A program made the position numbers and the translations under genes. A stretch of DNA of 64,000 nucleotides from Neocallimastix lanati (nom. inval.). Lineage: Eukaryota; Neocallimastigomycota; Neocallimastigomycetes; Neocallimastigales; Neocallimastigaceae. Shown one piece after another: positions 34,880-45,262 of this stretch. Position 1 is the stretch's first letter. Each line of letters starts with the position of its first letter. The stretch is from contig JACVTC010000049.1 of assembly GCA_016946835.1 (NCBI GenBank), forward strand, positions 533,501-597,500, read 5' to 3'. The notes under the pieces were generated by a model. The model worked only from the letters and a program-made list of their open reading frames with translations. It was not told the DNA's origin and searched no databases.

Positions 34880-36400
34880 ATCAGTAAAACATTTCGTTTT
34901 TGGTCCAGATACCACTTAAGTTAAAGGATCAGCTAACATAGTATCGGAGGATATATGTTCTAAATTCATTTCTTTTCTGTTTATTTTTTCTTGAATGTAT
35001 TTGTAATCAATGTCCATGTGTTTACATCCACCTTTTGTATTTTCATTTTCAGCGATATTTTTACAAGATTTATTATCAACTTTAATTTTTAAACTAATTT
35101 CTTTATTGAAAATTTCTTTTAGTAATTTCTTTAATTTCATTCCTTGTTTTGCGCATTCAGTTAATGCAACATATTCTGCTTCAGTGGTTGATAATGTGAT
35201 GCTCTTCTGAGTTTCAGATTTCCATGAAATTGGACTTTTTCCAAATAAGAAAATGTATCTACTGGTAGATTTTCTTGTTTCTTCATCGCCAGCGAAATCA
35301 GCGTCTTAGTAGGCAATTAAATTTTTACTTCCATAGTAATAAATAGATTTTTCTTTAGTAGATTTTAAATATCTTAAGATCATCAATGCTGATTTTAGAT
35401 CAACTTCTGTTGGGTTTTCGGCGTGTCTTGCAGCTTGATTAACTGCAAATGAGATATCTGGTCTTGTTTTTGTTGAAACAAATAATAAAGCACCAATAAT
35501 AGATTTATAATCTGTTACGTTTACTGGTGTTGAATTTTCTCTTTCTTCTAAAGTAATTTTTCTACATGGAATGTTAATTGGTTTTGTCTTATTCATCTTG
35601 TAATTCTTAATTAATTTTTCAATGTAGTCTTGTTGATTAATTTTATATCCTTCTTCAGTTTTAAAAATATTTATTACTATAATTTTGTTAGCTTCCGTGT
35701 CTTTTGAAATTTTATATTTTTCTTTAATTTATTGCTTATATATTTAATTTCTTTATCTTCTCCAGTAAGTAAGATAATCATCAACATAAAGACATAATAT
35801 AGCACATAAATTTCCATTGTGATATTTTGTAAATAAACATTGATCAGTACTCAATTGCTTTAAACCAATATTTTTTAAATAACTTGATATTTCTTTATAC
35901 CAATGTCTTCCGGCTTGTTTCAAACCATATAGAGTCTTATTTAATATCCAATATTTTCCAGAATTATAATTTTTATCTCCTTCTGGTATGTCCACGTAAA
36001 TTTCTTCTTCTAATTTGGCATTTAAATAAGCTGCCTTTATATCCATTTGTCTTAAGTTCCATTTGTATTGTGATGCAATGGAAATTGTAATTCTTAAACT
36101 ATCTGCTTCAATTGTTGGTGAATATGTTGATGTATAGTTAACACCTTTCCTCTGTTTGAATCCACGAGCAACAAATATTGCTCTTTTAACACCATTATCT
36201 TTAGTAGTAAATACTCATCTAGTATCAATTAAAGTAGTATCTTTAGGAATATTATTAACTATTCTCATTACTTTTTGTTCATACATATTATTGATTTCTT
36301 TTTTAATTGCATCTTTCCATTTATTTTAATAGTTAGAATTTATTGCTTCATCATAACTCTTGGGATTAACTGTTTTACTTAATAATACTTTGTTTTTCTT
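34880..36400 (-). pseudogene. pol: Copia-1 pol: RT and RNase H
   Basis: Minus strand copia-type RT: LIDTR then a stop in place of the usual Trp (about 36222), VFTTKDNG, VARGFKQRKGVNYTSTYSPT, MDIKAAYLNAKLEEEIYVDI, TLYGLKQAGRHWYKEI and LYVDDYL (YVDD, about 35780). After frame breaks: ARPDISFAVNQAARH-like region (35306-35596), then RNase H DADFAGDEET, an end part with VDNKSCKNIAENENTKGGCKHMDI and a final stop at 34916. Gag, protease and integrase are absent. Confidence 0.85.
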
Positions 36401-36618
36401 TATTGTTAATTGTTCATTTATAAGAATATTTAATAATAATTTTTATTATATTTAATATTAATAAAAGAAATTTATAAGAATATTTAAAAATAATTTTTTA
36501 TTAAATTTGATATTAATAAAAAATTTTAATAATAACATTTAATAATAGTTTTTATTTTATTATTATTAAGAGTATTTAATAGGAAATACAAGGTATTTAG
36601 TGACACCCCGTATCAACA
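36401..36618. other. Repeats upstream of the copia-1 fragment
   Basis: About 45-60-bp diverged tandem units (TTTAATAATAATTTTTATTA...TATTAATAAAAG) followed by AAGGTATTTAGTGACACCCC; no gene. Confidence 0.4.
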
Positions 36619-36623
36619 CTAGC

Positions 36624-37181
36624 TGTAACAGATACATGGTAACTTCAAGCCTATCCAATGATAGTTCTCTGGTTACGTAACGTATCTCTAAACAGTTAGC
36701 AATTTCGGATAATCAAATAAAATATTTTATTATTTTCGTACATTAAATTTTATTATTTTTATAGTTAATAATATAGTTAAATACTTAGATAAATATATTT
36801 TATTTAGTGATTAGTAAACTAAGTTAAATTAAATTATTTATCAATCATAAAATTATTGACTTGTATAAATAATAATTGAACTTGTAACTGTAACGCACTA
36901 GCGTTACTATTAAAATAAATTGTTATTATAAATATTAATATTAATAAATAAAATATAATTATTAAATAAAAACACATTGCTCAGTGTAAGCCCAGTAACT
37001 GATAACAGATAGAGTTATAAAGTGCTGCGCTATATTCTAATGTGATAGAAAATAATAATTATAAATATAATTAATTTAGTGTTTATTATTAACAACTCGA
37101 ATAGAGAGGTGTTAAATTATCTTAACCTTCGAATTTAATTATTATTCGTTATTTTAGTTAATAATAAACTTACCTTTTACA
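36624..37181 (+). mobile_element. Solo LTR, family 1, TSD CTAGC
   Basis: 558 bp, TGTAACAGATAC...CCTTTTACA, flanked by CTAGC on both sides (36619-36623 and 37182-37186). Very similar to 1036-1590. Contains TTTAGTGTTTATTATTAAC and its 13-bp inverted partner GTTAATAATAAAC near the end. Confidence 0.93.
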
Positions 37182-37186
37182 CTAGC

Positions 37187-37700
37187 AAATTAGTAACTAT
37201 GGTTCAATGGTAAGTTACCATGACCATCGGGCTGAACCCTTAGGGTTTGACACCCACTCTTTCCAAATTTTAATAACTTTTTATTTATTAACTAGAATAT
37301 TAAAGAAATTACTAGGATTTATCGGTTAAACAATTGAACCGATAAAACTAGAAAAATCTATTTTATTAATAATTTTTATCATTTTTTATCAAAGATTCAT
37401 TTTCTAGAAAGAAAACTTGTTTTCCTTAATTTTCTTTAATTTTCTTTTATTTCTAATAATTACTAATAACAACTGATAACTTAAAATAATTAATTTTCCT
37501 AAAAAACTATAAATAGGTGTAAAATTTTATAATAAAATGTTTTTACTTGTGCTTTTATTAATTAATTTTAAAGTAATTTAAAATATTACAATAATTAATT
37601 AATAAAATAATAATTTATATTTTTATTAATAAAAAAAACTTATTTTAATAAAACATATTTTGAATTACTTTAGTGTCGAGAACCTTTTGTGTAAAAACCT
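37187..37700 (+). mobile_element. LTR-like sequence with palindromes, host of the family-1 solo LTR
   Basis: Begins near the CTAGC site; contains palindromes TGGTAA.TTACCA and AACCCT.AGGGTT (37218-37252), a TATA-like CTATAAATAGGTG (about 37508), and TTTAGTGTCGAGAACC at about 37670, the layout of the LTRs at 2598 and 11111. Ends are not clear. Confidence 0.45.
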
Positions 37701-37710
37701 TAAAGCAATC

Positions 37711-38350
37711 TTAAGTAACAGTAATGACATCAAACGAAGAAAGAGAGTAAAAACGACATAATGACTTAGAAATAGGATGTATAAACAAATAATTATCAGC
37801 GATTGTTTTCATACCAATTAGCAAATCGAAATAATTAGAAGTATTAACTATAATACAATAATTAGCTGAAAATGAATAATTATTAATAGTAACATAAAGT
37901 GTGACGATAATAGAATCGGTGATAATATAATCACCTAAAGCTTCACAAATACGTCCACGGCAAATGCCAACTGTATCATATTTACCTGGTAATTGAGTAA
38001 AATAATCTTTAGATATAAGATTTAAATTACTTCCAGAATCCACTAATAATTTATTATTAATGTTATCAATAGAAGCCATAACCATGCCCAAGTCATCATC
38101 TTTGAACTTGCGATTAATATTATTATTAGAATCATAATTTAGAATAAAATCATTATTAATATTAATTGAACTTGAAATTTTTAATTTTTCTAGTTTTAAA
38201 TATTTATTTAATTCAGATCTTAATTTTGGGCAAATATCTAAAAGTTGTACAAAAGAAATGTCACATTTTGAATTTGCTAAGTCCTTTGCTATATTATAAG
38301 GTTTAGTATAAGTAGTACTAGCTAAAATTGTATGTTTTTCTAAACTATTA
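37711..38350 (-). pseudogene. pol: Gypsy C protease region
   Basis: Minus strand protease LLVDSGSNLNLISKDYF and FDLLIGMKTIADNYLFIHP, clearly homologous to gypsy A but with many substitutions, so a different subfamily or older copy. Upstream the frame continues through KISPKLRSELNKYLK-like sequence up to the RFNVKDP box at about 38395. RT and integrase are missing; the fragment stops at 37711 next to LTR-like sequence. Confidence 0.8.
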
Positions 38351-39110
38351 ATAAGATAATTATTATTTTCTTGATCACGTGGATCATGTGGATCTTTGAC
38401 ATTGAATCGAACCTTCTTATCTTTAATGCCAGATTTGGAATTTTTACTGTCAGAACTATTATTTGGAACATTAGAATTATTTATGTTATTATAGTTTTAA
38501 TTATTAGGAAATTTATTTATAGAATTATTTAAAAAATCGTTATTGTTACTATTAGAATTATTATTAAGATTTTTATTCGAAAAATTATTATTATTAAAAT
38601 TATCGATGGAATTATCTAAATTATTAAAATTATTAATTTTATTATTAATGTTTTCATTATTTGAGTTATTATAATTATTATCATTATTAACAGAATTGTT
38701 ATTTATGCTTATATCATCAAATTTATTATTATTAGTATTTTCAATATTATTATTAATTTTGTTGTTAATAATATTTTTAGAATTATTAGAATTAGAATCA
38801 TTTACAAAATCAGAATCATTATTAATATTTTTATCAAAAATTTTTGTATTATTGTGGCTTGTGGAACGCTTGACTGAGATTTAATTATTTTTCTATTGAA
38901 AAGTTCACCATCAGGGCTTGTTTGGTTGTTATTAACTATTGAATGTTCAGTTGTTTTGACAGCACTTTTATCAGTAGAATTTGTTTTTGTTTTTCTAATA
39001 AGGGTTCCTGGTTCTAAGGTTGAACTTTTACTTTTAATAGCGTCCACGTAGAATTCATTAGATTATGTACTTTGATTAAGGGGAGGTACAGACTCCCCTT
39101 AACTAGTTTA
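38351..39110 (-). pseudogene. pol: Gypsy C pol N-terminal Asn-rich linker
   Basis: Homologous to the start of gypsy A/B pol: FYVDAIKSKSSTLEPGTLIR..., then a frame broken several times through Asn-rich repeats. At the gag-pol junction the position of the pol ATG reads AAG (about 39102-39104). Confidence 0.7.
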
Positions 39111-39111
39111 A

Positions 39112-39790
39112 AGAACTAGTTTCCTCCGTACTATCTTCATTATTATTATTAATATTTGGCTGGTAGTTATTTGCAAGGTTATAATAATTATTAGAATTAA
39201 AATTTGAATTAAAATTTGGATTATTAAAATTATTATAATTTTAGTTATTAAAGTTTGGATTATTAAAATTTTTATTATTAAAAAGTTGATTATTAAAATA
39301 TTGATTATTAAAATTTTGGTCATTAAAATTTTGATTATTAAAATTTTGATTATTAAAATTTTGATTATTAAAATTTTGATTATTAAAATTTTGATTATTA
39401 AAATTTTGATTATTAAAATTTTGAGTATTGAATTCTTGATTATTAAAGTTTTGACTATTAAAATTTAAATTGTTATTAAAACTTTGATTATTAGAATTAC
39501 TAAGATTTCGATAATTAAAATTATTACCTTTATTAAAATCATTGTTATAAGTAAAGCCACTAAATTTTGAATTATCATTAAAATTTTTAGTTTCATAATT
39601 AAAATTATTAAATTTGTTATTATTCAATAGATAACTAGGATTATAAAAACTGTGGTTGGAATTATGAAAAGTATTATTTTCATTAGCCCCAAAATCATTA
39701 CGTTTTAGAAATTTGAATTGTGCAAATCCCGCACAATCGTAAATTGAATGGCCTTTTTCGTGACAAAATTTACAAAAAGATTATTTAATT
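39112..39790 (-). pseudogene. gag: Gypsy C gag tail with zinc knuckle and 15-bp coding minisatellite
   Basis: Minus strand CKFCHEKGHSIYDC zinc knuckle at about 39770-39730 opens the fragment, followed by an Asn-rich tail. Between about 39277 and 39440 a 15-bp unit is repeated in tandem, coding for FNNQN. The frame is broken near 39240. The gag stop TAG (39116) sits in AACTAGTT as in A and B. The fragment is truncated upstream at the zinc knuckle. Confidence 0.8.
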
Positions 39791-40697
39791 AGAATATAAT
39801 CCGAATAAATAATTCATATAAATTTTATTTGGTAACACGTAATTAATGTAAAATAAAGAAACTTTGGTTCTTTTTAAATTTAAATAATTTTATTTATTAT
39901 TTATTGATTTAAAAGTTTAATAATAAAAAGTTCAATATAATTTTTATAAAATAGAAAGTCTTAATTATAATTTTTATAATAGAATTTTAAAGATAAATTG
40001 TCAGAGATAATTTATCAATAATCTTTTTCAAAGATTAATTTAAAATAAAAACTAAACTATTTATATTTTTCCTAAACAATGTTTACATGGCTTATAATTA
40101 TTTACATTTTATTTCTATTATTAATTCCTAATCTAAATAAATTTTTATTTTAATTATTTAATAATAAATTGGATTCCTTGTTTATTTTGTTTTAAGTTTT
40201 CTTTAATATTATCTAGATAATTATAAAAAATAAAATACTAGTTATTTTGTAATTAATTTCCTAATCTAATAAGGGTATATTTTATATTTGATATATGTTA
40301 TTTATATTTTAATAATTAAATTATAATAAAAATAATTATAAAAAATTTTAGTTAATTTTAATTAACACCCTTAAACTTTAAATGTAAATATCTCGACATC
40401 TAGTAGGCTTTGAGACCTCGTATGATGACGAAATTATTTTTCTCTTCGCCTATTTTTAACCCTCCATCGCGGCGATTTGAGGAGTTATGGACTTTTAAAG
40501 TCAAAGCCCATTTTTTATTAACATTAGTTATTTATTTTATTAATTTAATATATTCGTTTTTAAACGAATATTTTATTTTATTGTTTTAATTTATTATAAT
40601 TTCTTATTTATTATTTTCTAATTGTGAAGTTACTAATTTCAATAAAAGTAATTTCAAATTTTATTTTAATTTCATTTTTCTTATTTTTACACTACCT
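39791..40697. other. No gene; structured GC-richer patch
   Basis: AT-rich except for about 40385-40520, which holds the 12-mer CTAGTAGGCTTT (shared with 775-786) and a hairpin CCTCCATCGC/GCGATTTGAGG at 40461-40482. Probably the leader or LTR end of an unrecognised retroelement. Confidence 0.4.
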
Positions 40698-41262
40698 ATT
40701 TAGAAAATTTTGGAATTAATTTCATTCATTCTGTTCCTGGTTACCTACAACAAAATGGTCGTGTTGAATGCTTAAATCAAACACTTATTCGTTGCGCATC
40801 TACTCTATTAAAATCTGCTAAGCTACCCTACAAGTTTTGGGATTCTGCTATTCTTTGTGCTGCTTACCTCTATAACTTGAATCCATATCAGAGTATTAAT
40901 AATAAAATTCCAAATGAATTATTTTTCAATAAATCAGTTGATATTTCTCATCTTACAGTTTTTGCATGTAAAATATTTTTCTCTAACAATCACAAAATGA
41001 ATAAATTTGACAATAACTTTAAATCTGGTATATTTTTAGTATATGCTCCTGACTCTCTTGGCTACAAAATTTTAGATATTTCTACTAACTCTATAGTTAC
41101 TTCAAGAGATGTTTATTTTATGGAAGATATGCCTGAAACTATAAATAAAACATTCTTTTGTGAAAAATATATTGATTCAATTATTAATTTTAAGGATTTT
41201 TTAATTGAGGAGGAAAGTATTAATGATAATAATAATATTCATTCACAATTAAATAATCCTTT
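40698..41262 (+). pseudogene. pol: Copia integrase fragment
   Basis: Reads GINFIHSVPGYLQQNGRVE (third catalytic Glu context), then AKLPYKFWDSAILCAAYLYN and the C-terminal domain LTVFACKIFF, YKILDISTNSIVTSRDVYF. This is the second half of a copia-type integrase with its usual conserved ending SRDVxF. It continues into Asn-rich sequence and a TAA/AAT trinucleotide array. No start codon belongs to it. Confidence 0.88.
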
Positions 41263-41292
41263 AAATATTATAATATTAATAATATTAATAAT

Positions 41293-41329
<37 letters not shown>

Positions 41330-41365
41330 TTAATAATAATAATAATTATAATAATAATTTATAAC
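41262..41365. repeat. ATT/AAT trinucleotide array
   Basis: About 100 bp of ATTAAT and AAT units at the end of the copia integrase fragment; would code for Asn in one frame. Confidence 0.85.
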
Positions 41366-41519
41366 TACTTAATAATTATACTATATATTTATTTATATTA
41401 TCTTATATATTATTTATTATGTAATTTATTAAAGTGTACTTGTGTTAATGTTTTATGTAAATTAGTTAATACGTTTATTTTATATTGTATAAATTTATGT
41501 CAACTATCATTTTAATTAT

Positions 41520-41678
41520 TTTGTGTAACTTGTATTTACGTAACAAATGTATTCATGTGATATACATTCTATTTAAAGCATCATGAATGTACTATCCACT
41601 TCTCTCTTTGTTAACCATAATACTTTCGTATTATTATATTAAATAAATAAGCATCATATATCAGATTAAGAGTCTCAT
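41520..41678 (+). promoter_or_regulatory. Copia-3 5' LTR end and tRNA-Lys anticodon-arm PBS
   Basis: LTR sequence ends ...CATATATCA at 41663 and the PBS GATTAAGAGTCTCAT follows at once (41664-41678). The LTR start is unresolved; a TGATATA at about 41558 would pair with the TATATCA end, but the resulting LTR would be only about 105 bp. The PBS is complementary to the anticodon arm of tRNA-Lys(CUU), as in the other copia elements here. Confidence 0.7.
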
Positions 41679-41719
41679 TCGATTCTATTCTAATATAAAA
41701 GCTTTCTTTTAAATACGAA

Positions 41720-42720
41720 ATGCCTCAAGAAACCACTTTAGCTAAAGACCAACGCCTTCGTGGAAAGTCTAACTTCAACGAATGGAAGTTTTTTATTTTA
41801 ACCGCTGCCAAAACTCAAGGTATTGAAGATTTTATAGAAGATGATATTATCAGTCATCTAAATGATGAATTCTTTGTTTACGTCCCAAACGGTAATGACC
41901 CAACCAGCAGGGTCATTACGGACATTATTAACAACTTAAACCTCCCAATTCCTTGACAAGAACCTCGTCCCGCTTAAGAAAACAATGACGCATCAGAGGA
42001 TGTAAACAATAATCTTAGAGAACCATTATTGAATAATAGAACAAAAAAATTAGTTATCAAAGAAGCTATAAAAATGGATGCCGAATTGTTGTTATTGATT
42101 TTAAAAAATGTTGACAAAAAAATTCTTAAAGAGATAAGTCGTCTAAATAACAGTTATCATATTATGGAAAAACTCAAGGGAAATACGGTAACAATAATGC
42201 TGATATGGAAGATTAAAAGACTCAGAAGTTTAAAGCCAAAGAATAAAAATGAAGTAAACAAAATGTTGGGTTAAAATTTCATAGAAATGGAAGAAATTGA
42301 TTTAAGTATTACAAACAAGGAAAAATTAAAATACCTATAATATTCTTACTAATGACTATGAAAATATCGTTCAATTCGACTTGAACAGTGATCCAGATGA
42401 GTACTTAGAAACTCTCAAGAGAATTATCTCAGCAAGGTCATATGTTGAAAACTGGGATGACAATAAAGAAAAAGATGAAAATGATGACCCTATGGACCTT
42501 GATTATCTTAGCAAGAGGAAAAGAACTCCAAAATTACAAAAAACCTTCAAATTTAATCAACAATAAGAAAAATAAATATAAATATAAGGATAATAAAAAT
42601 TAATGCCATATATGTGATATGAACGGACATTCCACAAAAGAATGTCATTTCAACCTTAAAAACAAAGAAAATAATATTAAAATTCAGTATAATAATAATA
42701 AAGGGAAGCAAACCAACAAC
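41720..42720 (+). pseudogene. gag: Copia-3 gag
   Basis: ATG at 41720, 42 bp after the PBS. N-terminal LRGKSNFNEWKFFILTAAKTQGI is the usual copia Gag start. Several frame changes follow (41956, 42274), with DAELLLLILKNVDKKI and SARSYVENWDD. A zinc knuckle CHICDMNGHSTKEC at about 42612-42655 is preceded by an in-frame TAA. Confidence 0.8.
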
Positions 42721-42999
42721 AAGAGAAGAAATCATTAAATTACTTGGTAAACTCGAAACTATAATTAGAAATAATAATACTCCAAAATACACCAAAAATG
42801 AGGATTACTCTGATAATGTCAGCAATTATGATGAAAACTTTGATTTTGAGGATGCTAGAGCATTAAGGTATCAGAGAAAGCAAAATAACAAATATATAAT
42901 AAAAAATATAAATTTATTGGAGGTTATTCCAAATAATAATAAACATACTCACGATTTTGATTACATATACAATAAATCTATTGATTTTATTAATCATAG

Positions 43000-44340
43000 T
43001 AATAATAACAGATGATGTTACATAGTTTTAAGATACAGTTGCCTGCAAACATGTAATAAATGATAAGTCTTTACTTGTAAACTTTAAATATGAATCCATT
43101 AAGTTGTTGTGCAAATGGTTCAATTTGCCAATTTGAAGGATATGGAACTTATGAATGTTTCATAAATAAACAATATATTAAACTTGAAAAAGTTTTATTT
43201 TCCAAAAATGTTCACAAAAATCTTATTAGTGGTATAGAACTTGCAAAATCAGGTTTTATTTCTTTAATTGATTCTTCTGATGGAGAAAAAGCAAGATTAA
43301 AATTATGGGATAAAAATAAAACTAAACTAGGTACTTTCCTATCATCTAAATATAATCAATTTCCTATCAAAACACAAAATTTCAACAGCAATAAAATAAT
43401 AGGAAATGATGATATAATGCATATAGGTAAATTAGATGACAAATGTATTGAAATATGGCATAGAAGATTAGGCTATTTTTATCAAAGTAATTTACCTAAA
43501 TATCTAAATCTGCATAATATAAAAACTCCTCCATGCATAGATTACAAAATTTCTAAGATGAGGAGGGGATCTCATAAAGGGAAAACTCCAAAAGCAAAAG
43601 AACTTCTGGAAATAATTCATTCAGACATTTCTGGGTCATATAATCTATCTATCAATAATAAGAAATATTTTCTCACAATGAAGGACAAATTCTCTAGAAA
43701 AATCTGGATATTTACCCTCAAGTCAAAAGCTGAAGCTCCAGATAAAATAATAGAATTCTTTACCTATCTAAATAATCAATTTAAGGATTATACAATAAAG
43801 ATATTTAAATCTGATGGAGGTAAGGAATATAAAAATAAAAAGATAAATAAATATTGAAAAGAAAATAGTATTGAAAAGATGTATTCTCCTCCTTATTGCC
43901 CAGAAATAAGCAGAAAAGCTGAAAAATTAATAACACACTTAGAAATTCAGCAAAAATACTCATGTATTGGGCTAAATTATCGGAAAAATTCTGGAATTTC
44001 GCAATAAAGCATGCTTGTTATTTATATAATATGATTCCACATTCAGGAAACAATAATTTAATTCCTGATGAAGTATTTTATAATAAAAAAGTAATATAAA
44101 ACATCTAAGAACCTTCGGATGCACTTATTACTTCAGAGACCGAAGTCCACACAAATCCAAATTTCAACCAAATTCAAGGAAAGGTATTTTCCTTGGTTTT
44201 GATAAAAAGTAATATTCATATATTATTATGGACAAAGAAAATAGAAAATTAAATTATTAATGATATTAAATGCATTGAAGAAGAACCGGGAAACTTTGAA
44301 TATCCAAATAACGGCTTCCAGGACCTTCATTTCTCCTTTA
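43000..44340 (+). pseudogene. pol: Copia-3 protease end, GAG-pre-integrase and integrase core
   Basis: 43090-43857 shows YIKLEKVLFSKNVHKNLISG (after protease), IEIWHRRLGYFYQ (pre-integrase, with the HHCC histidines), then ELLEIIHSDISGS (first Asp) and IKIFKSDGGKEYKN (second Asp). A stop at 43855-43857 and later shifts break the rest (YSPPYCPE, FWNFAIKHACYLYN, FGCT). No protease DSG/DTG motif was clearly seen at 42960-43080. Confidence 0.85.
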
Positions 44341-44345
44341 CTAAA

Positions 44346-45085
44346 ATGGACTTTGATGAAAGAAACATGAGAAATAGAAATTTAAATTACGATAATTATA
44401 ATAGCAATAATCATTTAAGTGAAAATATTAATTTAAATGAGAATAATATTTTAAACATAAATAATAACTTAAACATAGATAATAAAATCAATGAAGATAA
44501 AAATATTAATATAGGTAACGACATTAACGAGAATGTTTTAAATGAAAACAATAATGAAAGCAATAATGAAAATCACAATGAAAATAATAATAATTTTAAC
44601 GATAATAATTTAAATGAAAATGTAAATGTAAATTTAATTGACAATAATTTTATTGAAAATAACAACATTAATGAAGAAGAAAATAACTTATCAAAGGAAA
44701 ATAATATTGTAGGAAATGATAATTTAAATAAAAATATTTCAAATGAAAAAATTAATTCAAATGAAATTGGCAATTCCAATGAAAAAGAATTTTTACTAAA
44801 AAATAATATCGAAATTAACAATAATAAATTTAATACTAATGTTTTAAAAGATAATACATTTTCAAATGGAAGTATTATTAATAATCATAATTCTCAGAAA
44901 AATACCTTATTTAATATTCCTGTTAGTTTGGATTGAAATATGAAAGTGATACAAATTTACATGATAAAAGACTCCTAATAAATCCTGGTGTTATAAATTT
45001 TCCTTCGGTTAAAAATAAAAGCAAAGGAAAAATCATTGAAAATGACGAAAATTTCTATTTTGATGAAAGTAAAAAAAGTTTTATT
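44346..45085 (+). pseudogene. pol: Copia-3 Asn-rich linker between integrase and RT
   Basis: Open frame 44346-44936 of mostly Asn/Glu/Leu (NENNNESNNENHNENNNN-type), followed by a short stretch to 45085 (KNKSKGKIIENDENFYFDES). RT and RNase H, which should follow, are missing; the sequence changes at about 45086 just left of MULE-1. Homologous in position to the linker at 60114-61019. Confidence 0.7.
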
Positions 45086-45087
45086 AA

Positions 45088-45262
45088 TTAAAATTTTTCA
45101 AAAATTGAACCAAAATTTTCTAAAAAGCTATTGATCAAAATAAAATTATCAGAACCTAGTTCATCAAATAGTAATATAAATAATATTTCAAACAATACTT
45201 TCTCAACATCACGTGATAAAATTTTACATAAATCTTCATCTGAACGAATGTGAGATTGTGAA
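45088..45262 (-). other. Small open frame end of unknown identity
   Basis: A 68-codon frame (45088-45294, starting in the MULE-1 terminal repeat) with non-repetitive composition (CRNASQSHIRSDEDLCKILS). I do not recognise it. Because it crosses the MULE-1 boundary at 45263 it is likely fortuitous. Confidence 0.25.

Noticed and set aside
37205-37265. A tRNA-like pattern (TGGTTCAATGGTAAG resembling an A box, GGGTTTGACACCC resembling a T arm)
   Set aside because: No acceptor stem, the spacing is too short and the anticodon arm does not fit; the segment is better explained as palindromes in an LTR.
39286-39468. Ile/Lys repeat protein on the plus strand
   Set aside because: Antisense of the FNNQN minisatellite of gypsy C gag.
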